Shown one piece after another: positions 1 through 5,427 of a stretch of DNA of 5,427 nucleotides. Position numbers and translations under genes: made by a program. Source of the DNA: Blautia sp900556555 (lineage in GTDB: Bacteria; Bacillota; Clostridia; Lachnospirales; Lachnospiraceae); the NCBI GenBank assembly GCA_964250615.1, contig CAXUGM010000056.1. One strand, written 5' to 3'. Numbering within the stretch: position 1 is the first letter of the stretch; each line of letters opens with the position of its first letter. Below the pieces are notes generated by a model. That model ran no database searches and had not been told where the DNA came from. It saw only the letters and a list, made by a program, of their open reading frames with translations.

Positions 1-62
1 GATTCGCAAAGCTTAAATATCGGTGGCTGCAAAGCAGCCGCCTAAAAATGTCAAGGTACTCG
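1..62. other. Short non-coding flank downstream of the truncated ATPase gene
   Basis: This stretch contains no reading frame that continues the AAA_13 protein. Reading on past the TAG stop of the ATPase gene in the same frame soon meets further stops, and nothing resembles the missing C-terminal half of the family. It carries a GC-rich hairpin, described separately. The sequence looks unrelated to the gene it abuts, so it may be the edge of another element or a deletion junction. I cannot identify the element. Confidence 0.5.
22..42. repeat. GC-rich inverted repeat (9-bp stem, 3-nt loop)
   Basis: Bases 22-30 (ggtggctgc) pair with 34-42 (gcagccgcc) around an AAA loop; all nine positions pair, one of them as a G-T wobble. 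It lies about 20 bases past the stop of the truncated ATPase gene. On the minus strand the stem is followed by GATATTTAAG, not a clean T-run, and on the plus strand by TAAAAA. It is therefore not a textbook intrinsic terminator in either direction. It could still end the minus-strand operon weakly, or be a hairpin at a mobile-element or deletion boundary. Confidence 0.55.
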
Positions 63-1175
63 CTATTTTGCGTTTACAATTGCAACATTAATTTTATCAA
101 TCATATCAACACATTGCTGATATCCATCCAATTTAGAGAAGGTTTCCAAGTCCAAATTAATAGGCTCTAACCGAAATGCCAACAATTTAGCTCTATGCTC
201 TTCAACTATTTTGCTAAGTACCTTCTCAATGCTTTTCACCAAAGATTCTTTGTATTCTGTAGTGACTGGCTGAAAACAATATGGACATTCTAAAGTTTCT
301 TCAGAAGAAAAGCACGTCAATCTTTCCGCCAATTCAGCCGAACTTCCTTCTTGTAACAATGCAAATAGTTTTCTTTCACGTTCAGACAGTTCGGGTCTTT
401 CGATTTCTTCTAAAAGAACCTGTAATAACATTTCATCATCAAACGTTTTATAACCATCAATTATTTGTGGAACTTTTCTGTCTATAGCAGCCGCTCCAGA
501 TCTTGCGTCTTCAAGTTCTTTTATTTTTAACATATAGTCTGAGATCAGTTCCGATTTTGTTTTTTGAGGAGAAAGATTTATAAACTTTTTGTAAGTGTCA
601 TCTTTTACACCAGTATTTTGTCTGCTATTATTAATAGCTCTATCTCTACCTGCCCAGTTATCATCTCCACGCAAAGCATTGCTTATGAGATTTAAGTGAT
701 ATTTCGGCGATTTAACATTTTTTATATCACTGTACTCTTTAAACGACACATCCTGACGTTCAAATACATCTTTAGCCAAATTTCTTTCTGAAGTTGCTTT
801 TGCTATCTTTTCCGTTAAATCAGCAGCTTCACCTAACATCACAATTGTATCAAGATGATCCTGCTGCAATCTAACATTTTTATCAACATACTCTTCGTCA
901 AAAATAAAGATATGTTCCTTTTCCTCTGCAGAAAGAGCTGCTGGCTGATTGATTTTATCATAAACAGTTGCATTTGATACAGATGTGATTAACTCCCCTG
1001 ATAACTTCCGAAAAGCTTTTGCAATAGTGCTTTTTCCTGTTCCATTTCTTCCATAAAGCAAACAGGCTTTTACTACTTTTTCCTTAGTCCCATCATATGG
1101 ATTAAAAAAATCAAGCTCTGTTTGGGAGTCAAAAATAGATCCGGTAATTTTTATCTTCGTAATATCTTTAAGCAT
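63..1175 (-). CDS. AAA_13/RloC-like zinc-hook ATPase, C-terminally truncated
   Basis: This 370-residue protein is the N-terminal half of an AAA_13-family ATPase, the group that includes the anticodon nucleases PrrC and RloC. Visible features are a Walker A motif GRNGTGKST at residues 42-50, the family-typical block HIFIFDEEYVDKNV at about 88-101 followed by DTIVMLGE, then charged helical stretches likely to form a coiled coil (about 116-150, 200-225, 303-330). A CPYC motif at 297-300 (bases 276-287) looks like the zinc hook of RloC and Rad50. Full-length relatives run to roughly 700-800 residues and carry the ABC signature, Walker B and, in RloC, the nuclease residues in the second half. All of these are absent, so ATP hydrolysis and tRNA cleavage are unlikely. 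The ATG is well supported by GAGG seven bases upstream and by tight coupling to hsdR (12-base gap). The last residues (VAIVNAK) may already be foreign sequence. RloC identity is an inference; 'AAA_13 ATPase fragment' is the safe call. Confidence 0.8.
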   Translation of the reverse strand: MLKDITKIKITGSIFDSQTELDFFNPYDGTKEKVVKACLLYGRNGTGKSTIAKAFRKLSGELITSVSNATVYDKINQPAALSAEEKEHIFIFDEEYVDKNVRLQQDHLDTIVMLGEAADLTEKIAKATSERNLAKDVFERQDVSFKEYSDIKNVKSPKYHLNLISNALRGDDNWAGRDRAINNSRQNTGVKDDTYKKFINLSPQKTKSELISDYMLKIKELEDARSGAAAIDRKVPQIIDGYKTFDDEMLLQVLLEEIERPELSERERKLFALLQEGSSAELAERLTCFSSEETLECPYCFQPVTTEYKESLVKSIEKVLSKIVEEHRAKLLAFRLEPINLDLETFSKLDGYQQCVDMIDKINVAIVNAK

Positions 1176-1182
1176 CTTTCTA

Positions 1183-1186
1183 CCTC
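1183..1186 (-). promoter_or_regulatory. Ribosome binding site of the AAA_13 gene, overlapping tandem hsdR stop codons
   Basis: Reading the minus strand, hsdR ends TAG TGA, and the second stop runs directly into GAGG, followed by seven bases and the ATG at 1175. Placing the Shine-Dalgarno site on the upstream stop codons implies translational coupling and co-transcription of hsdR and the ATPase gene. It also fixes the ATPase start. Confidence 0.7.
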
Positions 1187-1187
1187 A

Positions 1188-4100
1188 CTACGATTTCCCA
1201 TATGGTGTTGCATCTTCGGCCACCATGCTATATGTTACCTGCGGCTCATAAACAAAATGTCTATGCTCCTGAATAGACACAATATTACTACTCATATCAT
1301 TATTATCCGTCCAAAGTTCACACTGTGTCATCACGGTCTGAACGGCATCGTCCATGCCCTCTGGCGGATATTTGTGCTTTTTAAGAAGCCTCTTTATCAA
1401 AGTACGCATTTTAGCACGAGCAGTTTCTTTGCGTTGCCAGTCAATAGTCTTGTTCTTACGAAGTGTTTCTGCCAGCTCCTTAGTAATAGCAATCAGTTCT
1501 TCATTTTCATAGAAGTCTTTGATTGCCTGCGGTTTAGTCAAAGCGTCATAGAAAGCAAGTTCGTCCGCAGTCAAGCCAAGTTTTTCGCCCTCCTTGTGGG
1601 CATCGGCCAGCTGCTTTGCAAGTTTCAGCATTTCTGCTATGACTTCTTCATTCGTGAGCATACCATTCAGATATGCGTTTACAGCTCTCTGCATAATCTC
1701 ACTGAACTTTTCAGACTTAACCACATTTGTTCTTCGATATATAGACACCTGCTCAGCAATCAGCTTCTTCAACAGTTCGATAGCCAAGTTCTTTTCTTTC
1801 ATCTTTCCGACTTCTTCAAGGAACTTTGGATCAAACAGCGAAAATTCTTCCTTAACATCAGAGAACAGGTTAATAACACCATCGCTCTTGATACTCTGTT
1901 TCAGAAGTTCATTAATACGAGCATTCATCTCCGGCAGAGAAATTTTCTTTCCTGTGCCGGCATTCGTAAGACGAACAACCAGAACACGAACCGATTCAAA
2001 AAATGCTGCTTCAAAACGATCAGCTTCACATACCAGAGAGGAACAGAGGGAAAGAGCTTGGTGAAGCATAAGTGCTTCTTTGATGAAAGCATCTTTTTCC
2101 TGTTCTTTTTCACGGGCAATGATATAGTTCACAGCACCGCTGATTGTCTTTGCTCTTTCCAGATCTGTGCCAGTTGTGAACTTGGTGTAGTCGAAACCAT
2201 GGAACATATCACGGCATACACTGAGTTTTTCAAGGAACTTCGGATATGCGACCTTGGCAACATCTGTGTCGCCATAATTCTTTTTATCACGAGTGGTGTA
2301 GTCATTCATAGCTTGCTTCAATGCAGCAGCAATGCCCACGTAGTCAACTACAAGTCCACCTTCCTTGTCACGGAACACACGGTTTACACGAGCGATAGCC
2401 TGCATCAGATTGTAGCCACTCATAGGCTTGTACACATACATAGTTGCCAGAGAAGGAACATCAAAACCGGTAAGCCACATATCAACAACAATAGCAATCT
2501 TCATAGGACTGTTGTTGTCTTTGAACTTCTTCGCCAACTCATCCTTATGACGCTTGTTACCTATAATATCATGCCATTCTTCAGGGTCATTGTTGCCGCC
2601 GGTCATTACAATGCCCACTTTTTCTGTCCATGCAGGACGAAGTTCCAAGATACGCTTATATATTTTCATTGCAATCGGGCGAGAATAAGCCACGATCATA
2701 GCCTTACCTGTAAGCAGTCCTTCACGGTAATTCTCATAGTGGTCAAGAATATCAGATACCAAAGAATTGATTGTATTGTCATTTCCAAGAACAGCTTCCA
2801 TCTGTCCAAGAGTACGCTTGCTCTTTTCTATTACATCAGGATCAGCATTGTGAGCCATGATTTCATATTCCGTATCAATCAGTCGCAGCGTTGCTTCATC
2901 AAGATTAAGTTTAATTACACGGCTTTCGTAGTAAACCGGACGAGTCGCACCGTCTTCTACAGCCTGGGTCATATCATAGATATCGATATAATCACCAAAC
3001 ACCTCACGAGTGCTACGGTCTTTAGAAGAAATCGGAGTTCCAGTAAATCCAATGTATGTAGCATTAGGCAGGCTGTTGCGAATTATGCGGGCAGTACCAA
3101 CTACACGCTTTGCAATTTCTTCTCCTTCATCGTTCTTGGTCATTTTAATTCTTTCAGTCAAACCATACTGACCACGATGGGCTTCGTCAGCCATAACCAC
3201 GATGTTTCTACGCTCAGAAAGGGCTTCATGGGATTCTTCAAACTTCTGCATAGTCGTAAAGATAATACCGTTTGCCTGACGACCGGCAAGCAGATCACGC
3301 AGATTTTCTCTGCTCTGAGCGTGCATCGGGTCTTGACGCAGGAAATCTTTACACTTAGCAAACTGTCCGAACAGCTGATCGTCCAGATCATTTCGGTCTG
3401 TCAGCACAACGATAGTAGGACTGTCCAATGCTTCCTGAAGCAAATGTGCATAGAACACCATCGACAGGGACTTGCCGCTGCCCTGAGTATGCCAGAACAC
3501 ACCACCTTTACCATCGGTAACGGTAGCTCTCTTAGTAGACTCAACTGCTTTTCTTACGGCAAAATACTGATGATAGCCAGCCAGAATCTTAAAGGTATTC
3601 ACGCCCTCGTTAGAGAAGCAGATAAAATTCTTTATCAGGTCAAGCAGACGCTCTTTCTGGAACATTCCTTCAAAAAAAGTATCAAACTGAGCGTACTGCG
3701 TATTTTCATAACTGCCATCGACGGTTTTCCATTCCATGAAACGATCTTCACCGGAAGTAATTGTACCGGCTTTAGAAGTCATCTGGTCACTCATAACGCA
3801 GATGGCATTGTAAACGAACATGGAAGGGATTTCCTTCATGTAGTTGCGAAGCTGACGGTATGCGTCAGACGCATCCGTTTCTTCTCTGGAAGGGGATTTC
3901 AACTCAACAATAACCACCGGGATACCATTCAGGAAAAGGAGAATGTCCGGGCGCTTGTTGCTGTTTTCGATGAAAGTCCATTGGTTCGCTACGATAAAGG
4001 AGTTGTTATCAGGGTTCTTATAATCAACGAGATAGACAATGGCGGAGAGTTCCTCGCCTTTCTCGAAATAACGCACAGGAATACCGTTCTGGAGGAAGTC

Positions 4101-4352
4101 CATGAACACGGCATTTTTCTGTACAAGTTCACCGTTCTCAATATTCTTCAGCTTGAAAAGGGCATCGGAAATAGCGTCCTCTGGCAAAGAACAATTCAAA
4201 CGATGAAGTGATGTGATGAGTTCCTCCTCATAAAGAGGATTATAGAAATCACGCTCCACATCGGGTCCATATGCATATTTATATCCTAAATCATTCTTAA
4301 ATAATTCTATAACAGAATTTTCATAATCAGCTTCTGAAAAAGTTGTCAACAT
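1188..4352 (-). CDS. hsdR: Type I restriction enzyme, endonuclease/translocase subunit HsdR
   Basis: HsdR is the motor and nuclease subunit of a type I restriction-modification complex (with HsdM and HsdS). It translocates DNA with ATP and cuts unmodified DNA away from the recognition site. Numbered from the ATG at 4352 (1054 residues, normal family length), the motifs in order are: a RecB-like PD-(D/E)xK nuclease with RPD around D136, VELK with E150 and K152, and QxxxY at Q167-Y171; motif I HTQGSGKS at 288-295; motif Ia VVLTDRNDLDDQL near 315-327; motif II DEAH at 389-392; motif III GFTGTP at 435-440; motif IV MIVAYSR near 552-558; motif V DMWLTGFDVP at 624-633; motif VI QAIARVNR at 651-658. 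A helical C-terminal region (from about 840) follows, as in many HsdR proteins. No frameshift or lost catalytic residue is visible. A GTG at 4361, overlapping the FRG gene, is an alternative start. I prefer the ATG at 4352 because GGTGA sits five bases before it, while the GTG has no well-spaced site. No hsdM or hsdS lies in the window, so restriction activity depends on partners elsewhere. Codon use from about residue 49 onward differs sharply from both neighbours. Confidence 0.96.
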   Translation of the reverse strand: MLTTFSEADYENSVIELFKNDLGYKYAYGPDVERDFYNPLYEEELITSLHRLNCSLPEDAISDALFKLKNIENGELVQKNAVFMDFLQNGIPVRYFEKGEELSAIVYLVDYKNPDNNSFIVANQWTFIENSNKRPDILLFLNGIPVVIVELKSPSREETDASDAYRQLRNYMKEIPSMFVYNAICVMSDQMTSKAGTITSGEDRFMEWKTVDGSYENTQYAQFDTFFEGMFQKERLLDLIKNFICFSNEGVNTFKILAGYHQYFAVRKAVESTKRATVTDGKGGVFWHTQGSGKSLSMVFYAHLLQEALDSPTIVVLTDRNDLDDQLFGQFAKCKDFLRQDPMHAQSRENLRDLLAGRQANGIIFTTMQKFEESHEALSERRNIVVMADEAHRGQYGLTERIKMTKNDEGEEIAKRVVGTARIIRNSLPNATYIGFTGTPISSKDRSTREVFGDYIDIYDMTQAVEDGATRPVYYESRVIKLNLDEATLRLIDTEYEIMAHNADPDVIEKSKRTLGQMEAVLGNDNTINSLVSDILDHYENYREGLLTGKAMIVAYSRPIAMKIYKRILELRPAWTEKVGIVMTGGNNDPEEWHDIIGNKRHKDELAKKFKDNNSPMKIAIVVDMWLTGFDVPSLATMYVYKPMSGYNLMQAIARVNRVFRDKEGGLVVDYVGIAAALKQAMNDYTTRDKKNYGDTDVAKVAYPKFLEKLSVCRDMFHGFDYTKFTTGTDLERAKTISGAVNYIIAREKEQEKDAFIKEALMLHQALSLCSSLVCEADRFEAAFFESVRVLVVRLTNAGTGKKISLPEMNARINELLKQSIKSDGVINLFSDVKEEFSLFDPKFLEEVGKMKEKNLAIELLKKLIAEQVSIYRRTNVVKSEKFSEIMQRAVNAYLNGMLTNEEVIAEMLKLAKQLADAHKEGEKLGLTADELAFYDALTKPQAIKDFYENEELIAITKELAETLRKNKTIDWQRKETARAKMRTLIKRLLKKHKYPPEGMDDAVQTVMTQCELWTDNNDMSSNIVSIQEHRHFVYEPQVTYSMVAEDATPYGKS

Positions 4353-4353
4353 A

Positions 4354-5340
4354 TTATTCACCGCCCTTATACTTTGCTGCTATAAAAGCCTTCACTTCAT
4401 CATTAAGTACCGCCATAATTTCATTTGCTTTACTTTTCGATTCTTCTCTATTTTTATTTTTAACAAAATAGTATCCTGTAATTGAATTTTTAATCCTGCT
4501 TCCACTACTGCTTCTCTTATACCAATCAACGTCAAAATTTAATTCTATCAATCTCTTAATTTCTTTAATATCTTCTTTATCTACGATACCGCAAAGTTTC
4601 ATTTCCAAAACATCAATAACATATTGATTGAGTTCACCATCATCAATATAAACATCTGATTTCGTTACTACATGATTATCTTCATATTTAGAAAACTCTG
4701 TAACAGATTGAGTGAAGTCAGCATTTGCATATCTAATATAGTTTAATTGGTGTTCTAATTCTGGAAACAATGTTGCTTCATTGATATTATACAAGTCTAA
4801 CTCTTTAAGAATCGATTCTTTATTTTCACCTTTTATGTAAAAATACTTGGAAGCAAATTCATCTCTCAAATTATTTTTGCTTTTGGTAATCACACCATCT
4901 TTTACATTTGCCCCAATGTTTACAGAAAACATACTTGCCAATAAAAACACACCATTTTGCCTTTGTAATCTCTCATTAGTATAAGTAGGTACAACCATAT
5001 AGTTTCTTTGAATAATTTTAATGAACTCACCCACATATTCTTTTTTTAACCAACGAGCTTTTGTTTCTTCGTTTATAAGGTTGTCCATCCTTAATTTATC
5101 TAACACTGTACCTATAGTATTTTCTTTACTAAGATCATAACTGGCCAATGCTGTCACAATTTTTACCTCTTTATCAACAGACTGTGATGGGTAATAATTG
5201 TTTGTGTAATAAACAACTCCATACGGCTCTTGTTCTACCGGATCATCTTCCGTTTCATATTTTTCCTGTCCATGAATTTTGCAAGCAAAATATAATGCAA
5301 CTAACGGATTTGTTGTCAAATCCAATAATCGTGTACACAT
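4354..5340 (-). CDS. FRG-domain protein, N-terminally truncated (probable pseudogene)
   Basis: The 328-residue frame opens with MCTRLLDLTTNPLVALYFAC, which matches the core FRG signature (QHYG-x-P-TRLLDWT-NPLVALYFA). Two further family-like blocks are RLQRQNGVFLL at about 124-134 and ATLFPELEHQLNYIR at about 189-203. The C-terminal ~100 residues are charged and I do not recognise them. FRG domains recur in defence islands, often near restriction systems; their biochemical activity is not something I can state. The signature normally sits well inside the protein, so a stretch of N-terminal residues is missing. The ATG at 5340 is really the internal Met of HYGM: codons for HYG are still readable directly upstream, and a TAA follows two codons further up. 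No proper Shine-Dalgarno site precedes this ATG. The loss coincides with a probable IS end 30 bases upstream. The gene abuts hsdR with a one-base gap. FRG assignment is firm; expression of a working protein is doubtful. Confidence 0.82.
   Translation of the reverse strand: MCTRLLDLTTNPLVALYFACKIHGQEKYETEDDPVEQEPYGVVYYTNNYYPSQSVDKEVKIVTALASYDLSKENTIGTVLDKLRMDNLINEETKARWLKKEYVGEFIKIIQRNYMVVPTYTNERLQRQNGVFLLASMFSVNIGANVKDGVITKSKNNLRDEFASKYFYIKGENKESILKELDLYNINEATLFPELEHQLNYIRYANADFTQSVTEFSKYEDNHVVTKSDVYIDDGELNQYVIDVLEMKLCGIVDKEDIKEIKRLIELNFDVDWYKRSSSGSRIKNSITGYYFVKNKNREESKSKANEIMAVLNDEVKAFIAAKYKGGE
4358..4368 (-). promoter_or_regulatory. Ribosome binding site deciding the hsdR start
   Basis: On the minus strand the end of the FRG gene reads AAGGGCGGTGA, then ATAAT, then ATG. 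The GGTGA core lies five bases from the ATG at 4352, a good spacing. The upstream GTG candidate at 4361 lies inside this element, only two bases after AAGGGC, which is too close. The FRG stop TAA and the hsdR ATG are separated by a single T, so the two genes are probably translationally coupled. Confidence 0.6.
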
Positions 5341-5370
5341 TCCATAGTGCTTGCATTATACTTATAAAAG
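5341..5370 (-). pseudogene. Out-of-frame relic of the FRG gene upstream part
   Basis: On the minus strand this segment reads through ATG CAAG CAC TAT GGA into the ATG at 5340. In the frame of the FRG gene it gives stop-CKHYG. If one base is removed from CAAG (5350-5353), the frame becomes FISIMQHYG joined to MCTRLLD, the expected continuation of the FRG signature (MQHYG-x-x-TRLLD). This points to a single-base insertion in addition to loss of everything upstream. The frame restoration is seen in the sequence; the order of events is inferred. Confidence 0.55.
5355..5360 (-). promoter_or_regulatory. Perfect -10 hexamer facing the FRG-hsdR operon
   Basis: The minus strand carries TATAAT at 5360-5355. 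No convincing -35 lies 15-19 bases upstream: the candidates, inside the probable IS end, are A/T-rich (TAAAAT at 17-base spacing), and no TG extension precedes the -10. If active, transcription would start a few bases before the ATG at 5340, leaving almost no leader for the FRG fragment but still supplying hsdR and the ATPase gene. It could be a fortuitous hybrid promoter made by the IS insertion, or simply coding-sequence coincidence. Confidence 0.25.
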
Positions 5371-5399
5371 TGGACACATTTTATAAATAGTTTTACTAT
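5371..5399 (+). promoter_or_regulatory. Putative promoter of the rightward gene (transposase?)
   Basis: TGGACA at 5371-5376 (5 of 6 against TTGACA) is followed after 17 bases by TACTAT at 5394-5399 (4 of 6 against TATAAT). The -10 overlaps a small inverted repeat, AATAGT-TTT-ACTATT at 5386-5400, which could be a binding site or a hairpin. Having the -35 on the element tip is a plausible arrangement for an IS. Confidence 0.45.
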
Positions 5400-5415
5400 T
5401 ATTTTAGACACCAAA

Positions 5416-5421
5416 AGGAGG
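5416..5421 (+). promoter_or_regulatory. Strong Shine-Dalgarno site of a gene starting just outside the window
   Basis: AGGAGG is followed by TATCTT and the window end. A start codon at or near 5428 would be at ideal spacing. No coding bases are visible, so the gene's identity is inferred from context only. Confidence 0.6.
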
Positions 5422-5427
5422 TATCTT

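Larger units (their letters stand above)
5371..5427 (+). mobile_element. Probable left end of an insertion sequence (transposase beyond the window)
   Basis: From 5371 (TGGACACATTTTATAAATAG) the sequence stops matching any FRG reading frame. It contains a promoter and a strong AGGAGG site (5416-5421) pointing rightward, out of the window. A TG-beginning terminus, a short leader and a rightward gene in head-to-head orientation to a broken gene fit an IS end, possibly of the IS3/IS150 kind. Neither the second terminus, the target duplication nor the transposase is in the window, so the family and the exact boundary are uncertain by a few bases. Confidence 0.5.

Noticed and set aside
22..42. Hairpin as an intrinsic terminator
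   Set aside because: The stem is good, but neither strand has a downstream T-run; it is kept only as an inverted repeat.
281..487. Plus-strand frame of 68 codons inside the ATPase gene
   Set aside because: It is antisense to the AAA_13 coding region, including the zinc-hook codons, and has low-complexity hydrophobic composition; a shadow frame.
1594..2064. Plus-strand frame of 156 codons
   Set aside because: It lies wholly inside hsdR on the other strand, with no ribosome binding site or recognisable domain.
1122..4211. A 1029-codon open frame on the plus strand antisense to hsdR
   Set aside because: It is the codon-aligned complement of hsdR, and HsdR carries every catalytic motif. The antisense protein is rich in His, Cys, Phe and Ile with no recognisable domain, and it is open only because hsdR avoids TTA, CTA and TCA. 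It is reported as a codon-use finding instead.
5148..5390. Plus-strand frame of 80 codons across the FRG fragment and the IS tip
   Set aside because: It is antisense to conserved FRG residues and lacks a ribosome binding site, and it ends before the strong AGGAGG that marks the real rightward gene.
1..5427. CRISPR arrays, tRNA or rRNA genes, phage att sites
   Set aside because: I saw no regularly spaced repeats, cloverleaf or rRNA-like segments; nearly the whole window is protein coding.

Overview
The window holds the 3' part of a minus-strand defence cluster. In transcription order it reads: a broken FRG-domain gene, an apparently intact type I restriction endonuclease gene (hsdR), and a truncated AAA_13/RloC-like ATPase gene. 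At the right edge, on the plus strand, lies what looks like the left end of an insertion sequence. The strong Shine-Dalgarno sites, moderate-to-low GC and resemblance of all three proteins to Firmicutes versions suggest a Clostridia-type, possibly gut, bacterium. This is an inference from style; no rRNA or housekeeping gene is present to confirm it.

Layout: 1-62 is non-coding and carries a 9-bp GC-rich hairpin. 63-1175 (-) is the N-terminal half of an AAA_13 ATPase, with a Walker A motif and a CPYC zinc-hook-like motif but no ABC signature or Walker B half. 1188-4352 (-) is a full-length HsdR with a PD-(D/E)xK nuclease, a DEAH-type SF2 motor and a C-terminal helical region. 4354-5340 (-) is an FRG-domain protein that now starts inside its own conserved motif. 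5341-5370 is an out-of-frame relic of the lost FRG N-terminus. 5371-5427 (+) is a probable IS end with a promoter and a strong ribosome binding site pointing out of the window.

The three genes are packed as one operon. One base separates the FRG stop from the preferred hsdR ATG, and 12 bases separate the hsdR stop from the AAA_13 ATG. No hsdM or hsdS is visible, so a functional restriction system would need them upstream beyond the IS or elsewhere. RloC-like ATPases and other cargo genes are known companions of hsd loci, and the arrangement fits such a defence island with eroded flanks.

The most striking signal is compositional. HsdR codons from about residue 49 to the end use no TTA, CTA or TCA at all, although about 86 Leu and 53 Ser residues are encoded. 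Both neighbouring genes, and the first ~48 codons of hsdR, use these codons freely. The switch coincides with a GC change (about 25-35% against about 40-45% in hand-counted 60-base lines). This suggests a mosaic locus with a junction inside the 5' end of hsdR and another at the hsdR/AAA_13 border.
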